In this document: piece after piece, positions 17,519 to 28,018 of the stretch
Layout: the number at the start of each line of letters is the position of its first letter
Position numbering within the stretch: position 1 is the first letter of the stretch
From: Sphingorhabdus sp. Alg239-R122
Lineage (GTDB): Bacteria; Pseudomonadota; Alphaproteobacteria; Sphingomonadales; Sphingomonadaceae
Direction: 5' to 3'
NCBI RefSeq assembly: GCF_900537065.1
Contig: NZ_UNRC01000002.1
Location: forward strand, 98,342-162,341
Length of the DNA stretch: 64,000 nt
Notes under the pieces: model-generated
Told to the model about the DNA's origin: nothing
What the model saw: the letters and a program-made list of their open reading frames with translations, nothing else
Databases searched by the model: none
Position numbers and translations under genes: made by a program

Positions 17519-19858
17519 ATGAAATTCGCTGCACGCACACTCAGCCCCGCTTTATTTTCTACCGCCATGATTGCGCTTGCCGCTGCCATGCCTGCGCATG
17601 CGCAGGACCAGGCAGGGGATGTGCAGGCCGAGGCAAATGAGGATGATAATGTCATTATCGTATCCGCACGGCGGCGTGATGAAAGCCTGCAGGATGTGCC
17701 GATTTCGATCACGGCATTCTCGGGCGACCAGCTCGAAAAAAGCGGTGCGGTGGATATTACCGATATTGCACAGGTCACGCCCAATACAACACTGGAGCCA
17801 TCGCGCGGCACCAATTCGACACTGACCGCTTTTATCCGCGGCGTGGGTCAGCAGGACCCGGTTGCGGGCTTTGAGGCGGGCGTGGGACTGTATCTGGACG
17901 ATGTGTATCTCAACCGCCCGCAGGCGGCTGTGCTCGACATTTATGATGTTGAACGGGTGGAGGTGCTACGCGGGCCACAGGGCACGCTCTATGGCCGCAA
18001 CACGATTGGCGGCGCGATCAAATATGTGACCCGCCGCCTGCCACAGGAACTCAGCGTGAAAGCGCGGGCCACCTATGGCACCTATGACCAGGCGGAAGGT
18101 GTTGTAACGGCATCTGCACCTATCAGCGACCTGATCCGCGTTGGCGGCTCTGTTGCGCGCCTGTCGCGGGGCGGGTTTGGTGACAATCTCAATCTGGGCA
18201 TTGAAAATTACAACAAGGATGTCTGGGCGGGCCGCGCCAGCGTGGAGCTGGGCGGTTATGGCGAACCGGTGTTTGTGCGTATCACCGGCGATTATACGCG
18301 CGACAAGTCCAACCCGCGCAACGGACACCGGTTGATCCCCGGCCTTGTTTCCGGCGCTCCGGTACTGGATGATGTGTATGACACGCGTGCGGGCCTTAAC
18401 CAGCCGGAACAGGATATCGAAGCATATGGCCTGTCCTTGTCGGCGGAAATTGACCTGAGTGACACACTGACTTTCCGTTCGATCAGCGCATGGCGCAAGG
18501 ATGAAAGCTCGACGCCGATCGATTTTGACGCGCTGCCAGTTGACGATGTCGATGTACCGGCTTTTTATGCCAATGAGCAGCTCAGCCAGGAATTTCAACT
18601 CCTCTATAATGATGGGCCGCTGAACGGCCTTGTCGGCTTTTATTATCTCGACGCGAATGCGGTGACGCAGTTTGACGTGATCCTTGGACCCACGGGCACG
18701 TTCCTGAGCCTGCCCGGTCTGAACGCTTATACAGCGGGCAATGTCGATACCAGTACATGGTCGGTCTTTGGCGATTTCACCTATGATGTTGGTGATATGA
18801 TTTCGCTGTCGGTGGGTGGCCGCTATACCAGCGATAAACGCACATCTGACATATTGCGCCAGACAAAACTCTTTGGCCTGTCTCCGCAATTTGGCGGTAA
18901 CGCTGTCACAATTGCCACCAGCACGGATTTTACTGGCGAAGCAAAATTCACCGACTTTACGCCGCGCGCCTCGGTCAGCTTCAAACCCAGCATCGATCAC
19001 ATGCTTTACGCGTCCTATTCCGAAGGGTTTAAGGGCGGCGGTTTCGACCCGCGCGGCAATGCCACTATTGCCCCCGATACCAATGGTGATGGTCTGCGCA
19101 GTTATCAGGAAATATATGATTTCTTCCTGTTCCAGCCCGAAAGCGTCGACAGCTATGAGTTGGGTTATAAGGGTACGTTTATGGACGGTGACGGGCGCAT
19201 TGCACTGACGGGTTTTTATGGCGACTATAAAGACGTGCAGATTCCAGGCTCGGTAGGCGTAGATGCCGATAATGACGGTGTGTTCGAAAGTTTTGCCGGG
19301 GTTACCACCAATGCAGCCAAAGCGCGCTTCAAAGGCATTGAAGCAGAAGCATTCTTCCGCTTTGCGCACGGTTTTGCAGGCGCCGGTTCAAGCGTAACCT
19401 TTAATGGAACCCTTGGTTATATTGATGGTGAATACCGCGAATATATTGTCAACGGCGTTGACGTCTCTGACCAGCGAGTGATCCAGAATACACCTAAATG
19501 GACAGCAGCAAGCACTTTGGCGATGAACCTTCCAGTGGGTAGCGGTGATATCTATGCAGCGACCACAGCCAGCTATAAAAGCAAGACGAACCAGTTCGAA
19601 ACACCGAGCATTTTCCTGGATCAGCCGAGCTATATGCTGGTCGATGCCAGCCTGGTCTGGACTTCAGGTGATGACCGCTTTTCACTGGGCCTGCATGGCA
19701 AAAACCTGTTCGACAAACGCTATATCACATCGGGTTATCAATTCGGTGTTGTAGGCGCTGGGGGCGGCTTCACACCGACACTCGGCACCGAAGGCATTGC
19801 AACTGCTTTTTACGGCAATCCGCGTCAGGTATTTGTAACGGCTGGGTTTGAGTTCTAG
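17519..19858 (+). CDS. TonB-dependent receptor
   Basis: Outer-membrane gated beta-barrel for active uptake of a large substrate. 779 residues from the ATG at 17519, with a signal peptide ending at AHAQD. Plug domain begins at QDVPISITAFSGDQLEKSG and contains FIRGVGQQDP, VGLYLDDVYLNR and VEVLRGPQGTLYGRNTIGGAI; the barrel ends in a terminal phenylalanine (FVTAGFEF). No FecA-type signalling extension is present. Such receptors in sphingomonads often carry aromatic, terpenoid or other catabolic substrates. Followed after 5 bases by an MFS transporter. Confidence 0.93.
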   Translation: MKFAARTLSPALFSTAMIALAAAMPAHAQDQAGDVQAEANEDDNVIIVSARRRDESLQDVPISITAFSGDQLEKSGAVDITDIAQVTPNTTLEPSRGTNSTLTAFIRGVGQQDPVAGFEAGVGLYLDDVYLNRPQAAVLDIYDVERVEVLRGPQGTLYGRNTIGGAIKYVTRRLPQELSVKARATYGTYDQAEGVVTASAPISDLIRVGGSVARLSRGGFGDNLNLGIENYNKDVWAGRASVELGGYGEPVFVRITGDYTRDKSNPRNGHRLIPGLVSGAPVLDDVYDTRAGLNQPEQDIEAYGLSLSAEIDLSDTLTFRSISAWRKDESSTPIDFDALPVDDVDVPAFYANEQLSQEFQLLYNDGPLNGLVGFYYLDANAVTQFDVILGPTGTFLSLPGLNAYTAGNVDTSTWSVFGDFTYDVGDMISLSVGGRYTSDKRTSDILRQTKLFGLSPQFGGNAVTIATSTDFTGEAKFTDFTPRASVSFKPSIDHMLYASYSEGFKGGGFDPRGNATIAPDTNGDGLRSYQEIYDFFLFQPESVDSYELGYKGTFMDGDGRIALTGFYGDYKDVQIPGSVGVDADNDGVFESFAGVTTNAAKARFKGIEAEAFFRFAHGFAGAGSSVTFNGTLGYIDGEYREYIVNGVDVSDQRVIQNTPKWTAASTLAMNLPVGSGDIYAATTASYKSKTNQFETPSIFLDQPSYMLVDASLVWTSGDDRFSLGLHGKNLFDKRYITSGYQFGVVGAGGGFTPTLGTEGIATAFYGNPRQVFVTAGFEF

Positions 19859-19863
19859 GACGG

Positions 19864-21144
19864 GTGACTGCGCAAGGTAATGCGGAGGCATCAGCGCCGC
19901 CGAAAATAGCGGGAAGGGGCATGGCGCTGACCATGCTCCTTGTCGTGTATATCTTCAACTTTGTCGATCGGCAGATATTGTCGATCCTCGCTGCACCGAT
20001 TCAGGCCGAACTGGAGCTGACCGACCGACAGATGGGCTTGTTGGGCGGGGTCGCGTTTGCATTGCTTTATTCAACGCTTGCTGTGCCGCTGGCGTGGCTG
20101 GCGGATCGCACCAGTCGCAGCTGGGTCATCACGGTTTCGCTGGTAATATGGAGCGGTTTTACCGCGCTCACGGGCATGGCACAGAATTTCTGGCACATTT
20201 TCCTCAGCCGGCTTGGTGTCGGCGTTGGTGAAGCGGGCGGTGTGGCGCCTTCCTATGCCTTAATCTCCGCTTATTATCCGAGCGAAGAACGCGCCCGAGC
20301 GTTGTCCATCTATTCGCTTGGCATTCCGATCGGATCAGCCACAGGCGTGTTGGCGGGCGGATATATTGCCGCCACGGTGGACTGGCGACTGGCATTTCTG
20401 GTGGTGGGGCTGGTCGGTATATTGATAGCGCCGTTATTTCGCCATTTTGTCAAAGATCCGGCACCTGCCGATGGGCAGCAACTCATTGCGCCTGAGGCGC
20501 CGCGTTTTATGGAAGTGGTGCAGATACTCGCGGCAAAGCCCAGCTTCTGGTTGCTCGCCTTTGGTGCGGCGTTCAGCTCCATGCTCGGCTACGGCATCGC
20601 TTTCTGGCTCCCCAGCTTGCTGATGCGCAGCTTTGGGCTGGACCTTATTGGCACATCACAGTTTTTTGGCGCGGTATTGTTGATAGGCGGGGTCGCGGGT
20701 GTATTGGGCGGTGGCTATCTGGGCGACCACTTGGGCGCGCACCGCAAATCCGCCTATGCGCTGCTCCCTGCGGCGGCTTTTGCCTTGGCCGTACCATTAT
20801 TCGCGGCTGGCATTGTCTCAGGTTCGGTGATGACTGCTTTCCTGTTCTTCCTGATTCCGCAGGCACTGGCCTATATATGGCTCGGTCCTGTCCTGTCCGC
20901 CGTGCAACATCTGGTCCGTGCTGATATGCGCGCCACGGCCTCGGCACTGTTCCTGCTTATCAACAACCTGATCGGCATTGGCGGCGGCATCTATGCGCTG
21001 GGTGCGCTGTCTGATGGCCTGGGCGCTATTTATGGCGGCGAAGCCCTGCGCTATGCCATGCTCTATTCGCTCGGGCTATATCTGATAGCGGCGGCACTTA
21101 TGGCTTTGGCGAGCCGGTTTCTGGCGCGGGACTGGGTAGAATAA
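19864..21144 (+). CDS. MFS transporter (spinster-like)
   Basis: 426 residues, twelve predicted membrane segments. LLVVYIFNFVDRQILSIL at the start and LADRTSRSW in the first cytoplasmic loop match the spinster-like MFS group common in sphingomonads. Start GTG at 19864, 5 bases after the receptor stop; an in-frame ATG at 19921 would give a shorter N-terminus. It probably moves the receptor's substrate across the inner membrane; substrate unknown. Confidence 0.9.
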   Translation: MTAQGNAEASAPPKIAGRGMALTMLLVVYIFNFVDRQILSILAAPIQAELELTDRQMGLLGGVAFALLYSTLAVPLAWLADRTSRSWVITVSLVIWSGFTALTGMAQNFWHIFLSRLGVGVGEAGGVAPSYALISAYYPSEERARALSIYSLGIPIGSATGVLAGGYIAATVDWRLAFLVVGLVGILIAPLFRHFVKDPAPADGQQLIAPEAPRFMEVVQILAAKPSFWLLAFGAAFSSMLGYGIAFWLPSLLMRSFGLDLIGTSQFFGAVLLIGGVAGVLGGGYLGDHLGAHRKSAYALLPAAAFALAVPLFAAGIVSGSVMTAFLFFLIPQALAYIWLGPVLSAVQHLVRADMRATASALFLLINNLIGIGGGIYALGALSDGLGAIYGGEALRYAMLYSLGLYLIAAALMALASRFLARDWVE

Positions 21145-21150
21145 TCGCTA

Positions 21151-22713
21151 TCACCGCTCTTTTGTGGCGCTGAATTTGATTTCCGGGTTCTTCTCTTCCT
21201 GATAGCTGACATCCCATGCCGATTTGGCAAGGAATACCATGTCCCCATCGCGATCCTTGGCGAGGTTCGCCTGGCTGATGCGGCTAAAGGCATCGAGTAT
21301 GGCATCATCACCTGACAGCCAGCGGGCTGTTTCAAATGGGGCCTGTTCGAGCGTTGCCTCGACTTTATATTCAGCGGACAGCCGTGAGATTAGCACTTCG
21401 AGCTGCAACTGACCGACCACGCCGATAATCCATTGCCCACCAATTTCGGGATAGAATACCTGGATCACGCCTTCTTCGGAAAGGTCGTCCAGCGCTTTGC
21501 GAAGCTGCTTGGTCTTGGTCGGGTCTTTCAGCACGACACGGCGCAGGATTTCGGGCGCAAAATTGGGCAAACCGGTAATACGCACATCGTTTTTCTCGGA
21601 AAGTGTATCACCGACCCGCAATGTACCGTGGTTCGGAATGCCGATAATATCGCCAGGGTGTGCATTGTCCGCAATTTCGCGGTCCTGCGCGAAAAACAGG
21701 ATCGGTGAATGGATGGCAATAGGCTTGCCATGCCCGCTCGGCGTAAGTTTCATGCCGCGTTTGAATGTACCGGAACACAGCCGCATAAAAGCGATACGGT
21801 CGCGGTGCATCGGGTCCATATTGGCCTGCACCTTGAAAATAAAACCGGTCACGTCCTTACGGTTTGGCTGGATTTCCTCTGGCTCAGCAGGCTGCGGACG
21901 TGGGGGCGGTGCATGGGCTGCAATCGCGTCGATCAGCGGTACTATCCCGAATTCTTTCAGCGCAGAGCCGAAATATACGGGCGTCAGGTCGCCATTACGG
22001 TACGCTTCCAGATCAAACGGCATATAGCCTTCCTTGGCGAGTTCCCCTTCTTCAGTCAGCCGCTGTAATGCACCCTCGGACAGCACATCCGCTAGCTTCG
22101 TATCACCCAACCCGGCAAACCGCCTTGCATCGCCGAGATATTCTTTGCTCGCACCCGTAGGCTGCGCGAGTGTGTTGGTGGCAAAATCATATATGCCCTC
22201 AAACTGCCCGCCCATTCCGGTGGGCCAACCCATTGGGCAGACATCCAGCGCCAACATATCAGCGACTTCATCCATCAGCTCGAATGGATCACGGCCCTCG
22301 CGGTCCACCTTGTTGATAAAGGTGATGATAGGCACTGAACGCAGGCGGCACACTTCGAACAATTTGCGCGTTTGCGGTTCGATACCCTTGGCGGCGTCGA
22401 TGACCATGATGGCGCTGTCGACTGCGGTCAACGTGCGATAGGTATCCTCGGAAAAATCCTCGTGTCCCGGTGTGTCGAGCAAGTTGAAGGTGATGCCCTC
22501 TCTTTCGAATGTCATCACGCTGGATGTCACCGAAATGCCGCGCTGCTGCTCGATTTTCATCCAGTCGGACCGGGCACGCCGCGCTGCACCGCGTGCCTTG
22601 ACCTCGCCTGCCAGATGAATAGCGCCGCCCTGCAGCAACAGTTTTTCAGTGAGCGTGGTCTTACCCGCATCGGGGTGCGAGATAATGGCAAAGGTGCGGC
22701 GTTCGTTGGTCAT
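21151..22713 (-). CDS. prfC: Peptide chain release factor 3
   Basis: GTPase that recycles RF1/RF2 from the ribosome after termination. 520 residues, normal length. GTPase motifs SHPDAGKTTLTEKLL (G1), DTPGHEDFSEDTYR (G3) and FINKVDREGRDPFELMD (G4) are present, followed by the EF-Tu-like domain and the RF3 C-terminal domain. Stop lies 6 bases from the convergent MFS gene stop. Confidence 0.96.
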   Translation of the reverse strand: MTNERRTFAIISHPDAGKTTLTEKLLLQGGAIHLAGEVKARGAARRARSDWMKIEQQRGISVTSSVMTFEREGITFNLLDTPGHEDFSEDTYRTLTAVDSAIMVIDAAKGIEPQTRKLFEVCRLRSVPIITFINKVDREGRDPFELMDEVADMLALDVCPMGWPTGMGGQFEGIYDFATNTLAQPTGASKEYLGDARRFAGLGDTKLADVLSEGALQRLTEEGELAKEGYMPFDLEAYRNGDLTPVYFGSALKEFGIVPLIDAIAAHAPPPRPQPAEPEEIQPNRKDVTGFIFKVQANMDPMHRDRIAFMRLCSGTFKRGMKLTPSGHGKPIAIHSPILFFAQDREIADNAHPGDIIGIPNHGTLRVGDTLSEKNDVRITGLPNFAPEILRRVVLKDPTKTKQLRKALDDLSEEGVIQVFYPEIGGQWIIGVVGQLQLEVLISRLSAEYKVEATLEQAPFETARWLSGDDAILDAFSRISQANLAKDRDGDMVFLAKSAWDVSYQEEKNPEIKFSATKER

Positions 22714-22732
22714 CGGATAATCCTTGCGGGTT

Positions 22733-25126
22733 TTAGCCCCGAAGCTCCCCGCCCAGTTTTACCGCATTCGCCACCACCTTGTCGGAAATGGCCTGTAGCT
22801 CCTCTTCGGTGAAGCTTTTGTCCGTGGGCTGCAAGGTTACTTCTATGGCCAGCGACTTTTTGCCTTCGCCCAGTTCTTCGCCTGTAAAGACATCAAACAG
22901 CCGGGCATCGACAATCACTTTCTTGTCCGCACCTTTGACTGCACGCACCAGATCGCCCGCTGCGACGTTGTCATCCACTACAAAGGCAAAGTCACGCGTC
23001 ACCGCCTGCAATGCGGGCGGGTCATAGGCATCGCGCATATGGTCTTTGAGCGGCTTCATCGGAATGGCGTCTAGGAATATCTCCGCGCCCATTATCGCAC
23101 CTTTCAAGCCATAAGCCTTTGCAGTCTTGGGGTGCAGTGTACCATAAGCGGCCAGAATTTTTTTGGGACCGAGCCGCAATGTGCCGGACTGGCCGGGGTG
23201 AAAGTGCGCACCTGCTTCGCCGAAATCCATCAGCTTGTCAGTTGGCGCACCTGCGGCTTTGAGGAGCGCAATCACTTCGCCCTTGATGTCATAGGGATCA
23301 AAACGCACGGCCTTTCCGCCTTGCCAACCACGCGAAGTTTTATCACCGCTTAGTACAAGGCCCACCGTCTGCTTTTCGTCGCTATGACCATTCTTCGCCT
23401 TGAAATAACGACGACCAACTTCGAACAGGCGGATAGAGGTTGCGCCGCGGTCCAGGTTGCGTTTGGTGGCTGACAGGAGGCCAGGCAACATCGATGGCCG
23501 CATGATTTTCATATCTTCACTGATCGGATTGGCTAGCGTCCAATCGCCGCTGCCGAAAGGTATGGCCTCTTTTTCCGAGATAAAGCTCCAGTTGGCTGCT
23601 TCATTAAGCCCGCGTGATGCCGCCGCACGGCGAACACGGCGCTCGGCCAGCTGCATCAGGGAGGCTGTGGGCGAGGCCACACCGGGTGTGCGCGGCAATG
23701 GTTCAGACTTGATTTCATCAAGCCCCACCATGCGAACAATTTCCTCAACGATATCGGGCGCGCTGATCACGTCACGCCGCCATGTGGGGATAGAAATGGC
23801 CCATGGCGCACCCATAGAAACGCCAAAGCCAAGTGCTTCGAGTATCGCTTTCTGCCGATCTTCTTCCACGGCTATACCGCCCAGCCCCATGCAAAGCGCA
23901 GGATCATATGCGATCTCGCGGATATCAGTGGGCGGTGTGCCTGCACGGCTGATCTCGCTTGCGGTGCCACCACAAATCCGCGTGACATAGGCGGTGGCGA
24001 TTTCAACACCATCGTCCAGAAATGCCGGGTCCACGCCGCGTTCGAAACGCTGACGGGCATCGGATGTAAGCATCAGTTTCTGCCCCGTGCGCGCGATATT
24101 TTCCGGTGTGAAATAAGCGCATTCGATAAGCACATCGGTCGTGCCTTCCTCTGCACCGGTCGCTGCACCGCCCATAATGCCGCCAATATCGTGCGCGCCA
24201 TTATCATCGGCAATCACGGTCATGGTGGAATCGAGCGTATACTCTTTATCGTTGAGCGCGGTAAGGGTTTCACCGTCCTTGGCCTTGCGCGCCACTAGCG
24301 GCCCGTTGAGCTTGGCCATGTCATAGACGTGCAGCGGACGGCCGAGATCAAGCATCACATAATTGGTAATATCAACCAGCGCGCTGATCGGTTTCTGTCC
24401 AACTGCATTAAGGTGGCGCTGCATCCAATCGGGTGCGCTGCCATTGCTTACGCCCTTTATAGTGCAGGCATAGAAGGCCGGGCAGCCCTCCGGGTCGTCG
24501 GTGCGCACATCGGGGCCAGTGCCGCTACGCTCCACGGCCACTTGCTCCAGCGGTTTGAGCGCGCCGATGCCAGATGCGGCCAGGTCGCGGGCGATGCCGC
24601 GTACGCCCATGCAATCCTGCTTATTGGGCGTTACGCTTACATCAATCACCGGATCATCCAGCCCGGCATAGTCGGCAAAGCTGCTGCCCACAGCACTTGC
24701 GGCGCTGTCATCGAGCTCGATAATGCCGTCATGTTCGTCGCCCAGTTCCAGCTCGCGCGCACTGCACATCATGCCGAAACTTTCAACATCACGGATTTTG
24801 GCAGGCTTTAGAGTGAAGTCGCTGCCCGGGATATAGGTTCCTGGCGGACCGAACACACCAACCATGCCCGTGCGCGCATTGGGCGCGCCGCACACGACCT
24901 GCCACGGCTCGCTGCTACCATCATCGACTTTGAGCAATTGCAGCTTGTCCGCATTGGGGTGCGGTCCTGCTTCGATGACTTTGGCAACGCGAAAATCGCG
25001 CAGCTTGTCAGCGGTGTTCTCAATACCTTCCAGCTCAAGACCGATGGCGGTAAGCTTGTCGGTAATTTCGGTGAGGCTCGCATCGGTGTCGAGGTGCGAT
25101 TTCAACCAGTCCAGTGTGAACTTCAT
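22733..25126 (-). CDS. pheT: Phenylalanine-tRNA ligase beta subunit
   Basis: Beta chain of the (alpha-beta)2 synthetase. 797 residues: N-terminal tRNA-binding (EMAP-like) domain about 40-150, B3/B4 editing region about 200-390, B5 region about 400-470, catalytic-like core, and C-terminal FDX-ACB anticodon domain beginning near [14 protein letters not shown]. Its start overlaps the pheS stop by ATGA. Confidence 0.96.
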   Translation of the reverse strand: MKFTLDWLKSHLDTDASLTEITDKLTAIGLELEGIENTADKLRDFRVAKVIEAGPHPNADKLQLLKVDDGSSEPWQVVCGAPNARTGMVGVFGPPGTYIPGSDFTLKPAKIRDVESFGMMCSARELELGDEHDGIIELDDSAASAVGSSFADYAGLDDPVIDVSVTPNKQDCMGVRGIARDLAASGIGALKPLEQVAVERSGTGPDVRTDDPEGCPAFYACTIKGVSNGSAPDWMQRHLNAVGQKPISALVDITNYVMLDLGRPLHVYDMAKLNGPLVARKAKDGETLTALNDKEYTLDSTMTVIADDNGAHDIGGIMGGAATGAEEGTTDVLIECAYFTPENIARTGQKLMLTSDARQRFERGVDPAFLDDGVEIATAYVTRICGGTASEISRAGTPPTDIREIAYDPALCMGLGGIAVEEDRQKAILEALGFGVSMGAPWAISIPTWRRDVISAPDIVEEIVRMVGLDEIKSEPLPRTPGVASPTASLMQLAERRVRRAAASRGLNEAANWSFISEKEAIPFGSGDWTLANPISEDMKIMRPSMLPGLLSATKRNLDRGATSIRLFEVGRRYFKAKNGHSDEKQTVGLVLSGDKTSRGWQGGKAVRFDPYDIKGEVIALLKAAGAPTDKLMDFGEAGAHFHPGQSGTLRLGPKKILAAYGTLHPKTAKAYGLKGAIMGAEIFLDAIPMKPLKDHMRDAYDPPALQAVTRDFAFVVDDNVAAGDLVRAVKGADKKVIVDARLFDVFTGEELGEGKKSLAIEVTLQPTDKSFTEEELQAISDKVVANAVKLGGELRG

Positions 25127-26217
25127 GCGCCTACTCCTCCGCTGAGTGTCGGAACATCAAGCGCGCTGAAACCATAATGTTTAAGCCAGCGCAGATCGCC
25201 GTCAAAGAAAGCACGCAGATCGTGCATGCCGTATTTCAGCATGGCAAGACGGTCGATGCCGCAGCCAAAGGCAAAGCCCTGCCATATATCGGGGTCAAGT
25301 CCGCAATTTTCGATCACCTTGCGATTCACCATGCCGCTGCCGAGTATCTCCATCCAACCACCATTTTCGCTGTTGGGATCGCCGCCAATCACACGCTTGC
25401 CTTTTTCTACACTGAAACCGACATCGACTTCGGCGCTGGGTTCGGTGAACGGAAAATAACTGGGACGCAGGCGCAGTTCGACATCGTCACGTTCAAAAAA
25501 CGCCCGTACGAATGTTTCGAGTGTCCATTTTAGGTGTCCCATATGGATGCCCTTGTCGATTACCAGCCCTTCAACCTGATGGAACATGGGTGTGTGCGTG
25601 GCATCGCTATCGCTGCGATAAGTACGCCCTGGTGCGATAATGCGGATCGGTGGTTCCTGATCCATCATCGTGCGGATCTGCACCGGCGAGGTATGCGTGC
25701 GCAGCAGCATCTGCTGGCCTTCGTTATCCCTATCGTCGAAATAGAACGTGTCGTGCATCGCGCGGGCTGGATGTGTTTCGGGGATGTTGAGCGCGGTGAA
25801 ATTGCGCCAATCATCCTCAATCTCCGGCCCCTCGGCAACGGAGAAGCCAAGGTCGGCAAAGATTTCAGCGAGCTCGTCCATTACCTGCGCGACCGGATGC
25901 ACGCTGCCCTGCGGTGTTTCAGGTGCGGGCAGGGTGAGGTCAATCGCTTCGGCGGCAAGTTTTTCATTGAGCAGCGCGTCTTCCATTGCCGCCTTGCGGT
26001 TTGCAATGGCGGTGGCAACCTGTTCACGTGCACCGTTGATTCTCGGGCCTTCAGTCTGGCGTTCTTCGGGCGTCATTTTGCCTAGTGTTTTCAGCAAGGT
26101 GCTGATCTCACCCTTCTTGCCCAATGCGCGCACACGGATATCCTCAAGCGCTTCCACATTCGCGGCGGACTCTATCTGTGCCAGATAATCCGATGCCAGT
26201 TTTTCAATATCACTCAT
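25123..26217 (-). CDS. pheS: Phenylalanine-tRNA ligase alpha subunit
   Basis: Catalytic subunit charging tRNA-Phe; its cognate tRNA-Phe gene also lies in this window. 364 residues with an N-terminal coiled-coil region and class II motifs: [11 protein letters not shown] (motif 1 region), [15 protein letters not shown] and the C-terminal [17 protein letters not shown] (motif 3). Lies 119 bases after rplT, separated from it by a hairpin terminator. Confidence 0.96.
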   Translation of the reverse strand: MSDIEKLASDYLAQIESAANVEALEDIRVRALGKKGEISTLLKTLGKMTPEERQTEGPRINGAREQVATAIANRKAAMEDALLNEKLAAEAIDLTLPAPETPQGSVHPVAQVMDELAEIFADLGFSVAEGPEIEDDWRNFTALNIPETHPARAMHDTFYFDDRDNEGQQMLLRTHTSPVQIRTMMDQEPPIRIIAPGRTYRSDSDATHTPMFHQVEGLVIDKGIHMGHLKWTLETFVRAFFERDDVELRLRPSYFPFTEPSAEVDVGFSVEKGKRVIGGDPNSENGGWMEILGSGMVNRKVIENCGLDPDIWQGFAFGCGIDRLAMLKYGMHDLRAFFDGDLRWLKHYGFSALDVPTLSGGVGA

Positions 26218-26281
26218 AGCTGCTCCATGGGCTTTTTTGGGCCTTGCGCTCTCCTAGGCAAAAGCGCGCTGCAAACCAATG

Positions 26282-26319
26282 AAAAAAGCGCCGAAAGCGT
26301 TTCCGCCCGGCGCCTTTTT
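26282..26319 (-). terminator. Intrinsic terminator after rpmI-rplT
   Basis: On the complement, GCGCCG (26313-26308) pairs with CGGCGC (26293-26288), with an extended GC-rich loop region and runs of A before and T after (T6 at 26287-26282). It begins 18 bases beyond the rplT stop and separates the ribosomal genes from pheS. Confidence 0.75.
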
Positions 26320-26336
26320 ATTTGGGTATCGTTGGT

Positions 26337-26699
26337 TCAATCCTTGGGCAGCGCGGCCTTGGACTGTTCGATGATGGTTTTAAATACTTCTGCTTCATTC
26401 ATGGCGAGGTCGGCCATGACCTTGCGGTCAAGGTCGATACCGGCGAGTTTTACGCCGTGCATGAATGTGCCGTATGTCATGCCTTCTGCGCGAACAGCAG
26501 CATTAATACGCTGGATCCAGAGCGCCCGGAAGCTGCGTTTCTTGGCTTTACGGTCACGGTATGCATATTGACCGGCTTTTTCGACAGCCTGACGTGCAAT
26601 ACGGATCGTATTTTTGCGGCGGCCATAATAGCCTTTTGCCTGCTCTAAAACTTTTTTGTGTTTTGCGCGGGTGGTAACACCCCGTTTGACGCGTGCCAT
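26337..26699 (-). CDS. rplT: 50S ribosomal protein L20
   Basis: 120 residues, normal for L20, with [20 protein letters not shown] at the start, the [13 protein letters not shown] segment and [11 protein letters not shown]. Binds 23S rRNA early in large-subunit assembly. 47 bases after rpmI on the same strand; infC is not adjacent in this window. Confidence 0.98.
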   Translation of the reverse strand: MARVKRGVTTRAKHKKVLEQAKGYYGRRKNTIRIARQAVEKAGQYAYRDRKAKKRSFRALWIQRINAAVRAEGMTYGTFMHGVKLAGIDLDRKVMADLAMNEAEVFKTIIEQSKAALPKD

Positions 26700-26746
26700 A
26701 ACTTAATTCCTTATATATCTATGTAAATCTGGTCAGTACGATGGCG

Positions 26747-26947
26747 TTACAGCCCGTACGGCGCCCATTTTTTTACTGTTTTCGCATCAGCGTCACAGGC
26801 CACTTTCGTGCCGCGATTCTGGCGGATATATTTTGCGTTATGACTCATCAGGCGGTGGCGTTTGCCAGCCACACCGAATTTCACTTTGCCGGACGCGGTG
26901 ATTTTGAACCGCTTTTTAACGCCGGACTTTGTCTTCAGCTTGGGCAT
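26747..26947 (-). CDS. rpmI: 50S ribosomal protein L35
   Basis: 66 residues, [15 protein letters not shown] start and [16 protein letters not shown], the L35 signature. First gene of the rpmI-rplT unit. A small inverted repeat TGGCA-gtt-TGCCA at 27080-27092 lies about 130 bases upstream, near its likely promoter region; its role is unknown. Confidence 0.98.
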   Translation of the reverse strand: MPKLKTKSGVKKRFKITASGKVKFGVAGKRHRLMSHNAKYIRQNRGTKVACDADAKTVKKWAPYGL

Positions 26948-27121
26948 TTCGAACTCCTCAAATCTATGAGTTTCATTTCAGATGCACATGGCAGCCCTAA
27001 CTGGCCAGCGCATCTCTTACGAAAGCGGGGCATTAGCGGGCGAAATATGATTCGGCAAGCGGGAAATTGTATAAGCAGTTGGCAGTTTGCCATGTGCAAT
27101 ATGTAAATTACCGGCATTTAA

Positions 27122-27159
27122 TTGGCCCTGATGCCACCTGAGTGGCAGGCTTTGGCCCT
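27122..27159. repeat. Direct repeats flanking a short hairpin
   Basis: TTGGCCCT occurs at 27122-27129 and 27152-27159. Between them TGCCAC (27132-27137) and GTGGCA (27142-27147) form a six-pair hairpin with a four-base loop. It lies 28 bases before the start of the cysteine-rich gene and could be a regulatory site for it. No known factor is recognised. Confidence 0.35.
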
Positions 27160-27186
27160 AAAAGCACATTAAAATAGGGGGTTATA

Positions 27187-28011
27187 ATGCCAGAAAAAGC
27201 CACACCGCGTAAAGCACCATCAAAACCGGCACCTAAAAGTGAAGTCAAAAATACCACCGCTTCGTCATTGAAACCGGAAATAGTGGCGGAACGTATCAGC
27301 CAGCTCACGTCGCAAATTGTGGGGCAGGCCGAATCCCTTCGTACGCAGGTGCAGGATTCGGAAATCCAGCGCAGCCTTAAGGAATTGCGAGATGCGTCTG
27401 TGCTGTTTCAGGATATGACTCAAAGCGCCACCAGTTCCATAATCCAGCCGCAACAACTGAGTTATGGAGCTGGCGACGTGTCGCCCGCGGGCATCTGGCG
27501 GCCCAATGATCCGGCAGGTCAAAAGCAGTGTGGTTGTGGTTCCGGTTGCGGTGATGAGTGCAAACCCAAATGCTGTATTCAGTTATATATGTCTGCGCTC
27601 AAAGTTATTGACGGACAAGGTGTGCTTGAAGGACGGCTTGAACTTGTTGCGGCAGTGCAGGCCGGAGATACCTGGGGGCTGGTTCCAGGGCTGAGTTCGT
27701 TTATCTCGGTTCCGCCGGGAACAAATGGTGTCAAACTGAATGAGCCAATAGCGAATTTCTGTGTGCCATGCGGGGAATGCATGACAATTCCGCTGCATGC
27801 AGAAGTCATGGAGCAATCCAATGGCTCATGGGCAGGTGCTCTATGGGAGGGCAAGCTTGAGGTGGGCTCGGCACAAAAGAGCATGACGCTGCGTTGTGAT
27901 TGCGACATAGCCCCTATCGGCATCGCAGTGGGTCTTACTTCAAACGAAAAAATAAAAGGCGTTGTTGAGGTGGAAATTTCCGCCAAACGCAAGGCTGGCG
28001 GTTGTTGCTAA
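27187..28011 (+). CDS. Cysteine-rich protein of unknown function
   Basis: 274 residues I do not recognise. The ATG at 27187 follows AGGGGG by 6 bases. Residues 1-100 are Lys/Pro/Ala- then Gln/Ser-rich and probably helical, with no signal peptide or membrane segment. Thirteen cysteines fall in the C-terminal 165 residues in four groups: CGCGSGCGDECKPKCC near 114-129, FCVPCGECM near 191-199, RCDCD near 238-242 and a terminal GGCC. The region between looks like beta-strand (GVLEGRLELVAAVQAG, GKLEVGSAQKSM). A metal-binding or thiol-crosslinked domain is plausible. Convergent with hisN, no operon partner. Confidence 0.75.
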   Translation: MPEKATPRKAPSKPAPKSEVKNTTASSLKPEIVAERISQLTSQIVGQAESLRTQVQDSEIQRSLKELRDASVLFQDMTQSATSSIIQPQQLSYGAGDVSPAGIWRPNDPAGQKQCGCGSGCGDECKPKCCIQLYMSALKVIDGQGVLEGRLELVAAVQAGDTWGLVPGLSSFISVPPGTNGVKLNEPIANFCVPCGECMTIPLHAEVMEQSNGSWAGALWEGKLEVGSAQKSMTLRCDCDIAPIGIAVGLTSNEKIKGVVEVEISAKRKAGGCC

Positions 28012-28018
28012 ATTCGGC

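Noticed and set aside
17966-19369. Long open frame of 467 codons on the minus strand inside the first TonB receptor gene
   Set aside because: It is antisense to a well-supported receptor gene, has no family signature and has His/Arg/Ile-rich shadow composition.
26948-27186. Ribosomal-protein autoregulatory leader before rpmI
   Set aside because: Only a five-pair inverted repeat (27080-27092) is seen, not a recognisable L20 binding structure.
27187-28011. Metallothionein
   Set aside because: The protein is 274 residues with long cysteine-free beta-like parts; cysteine content overall is too low.
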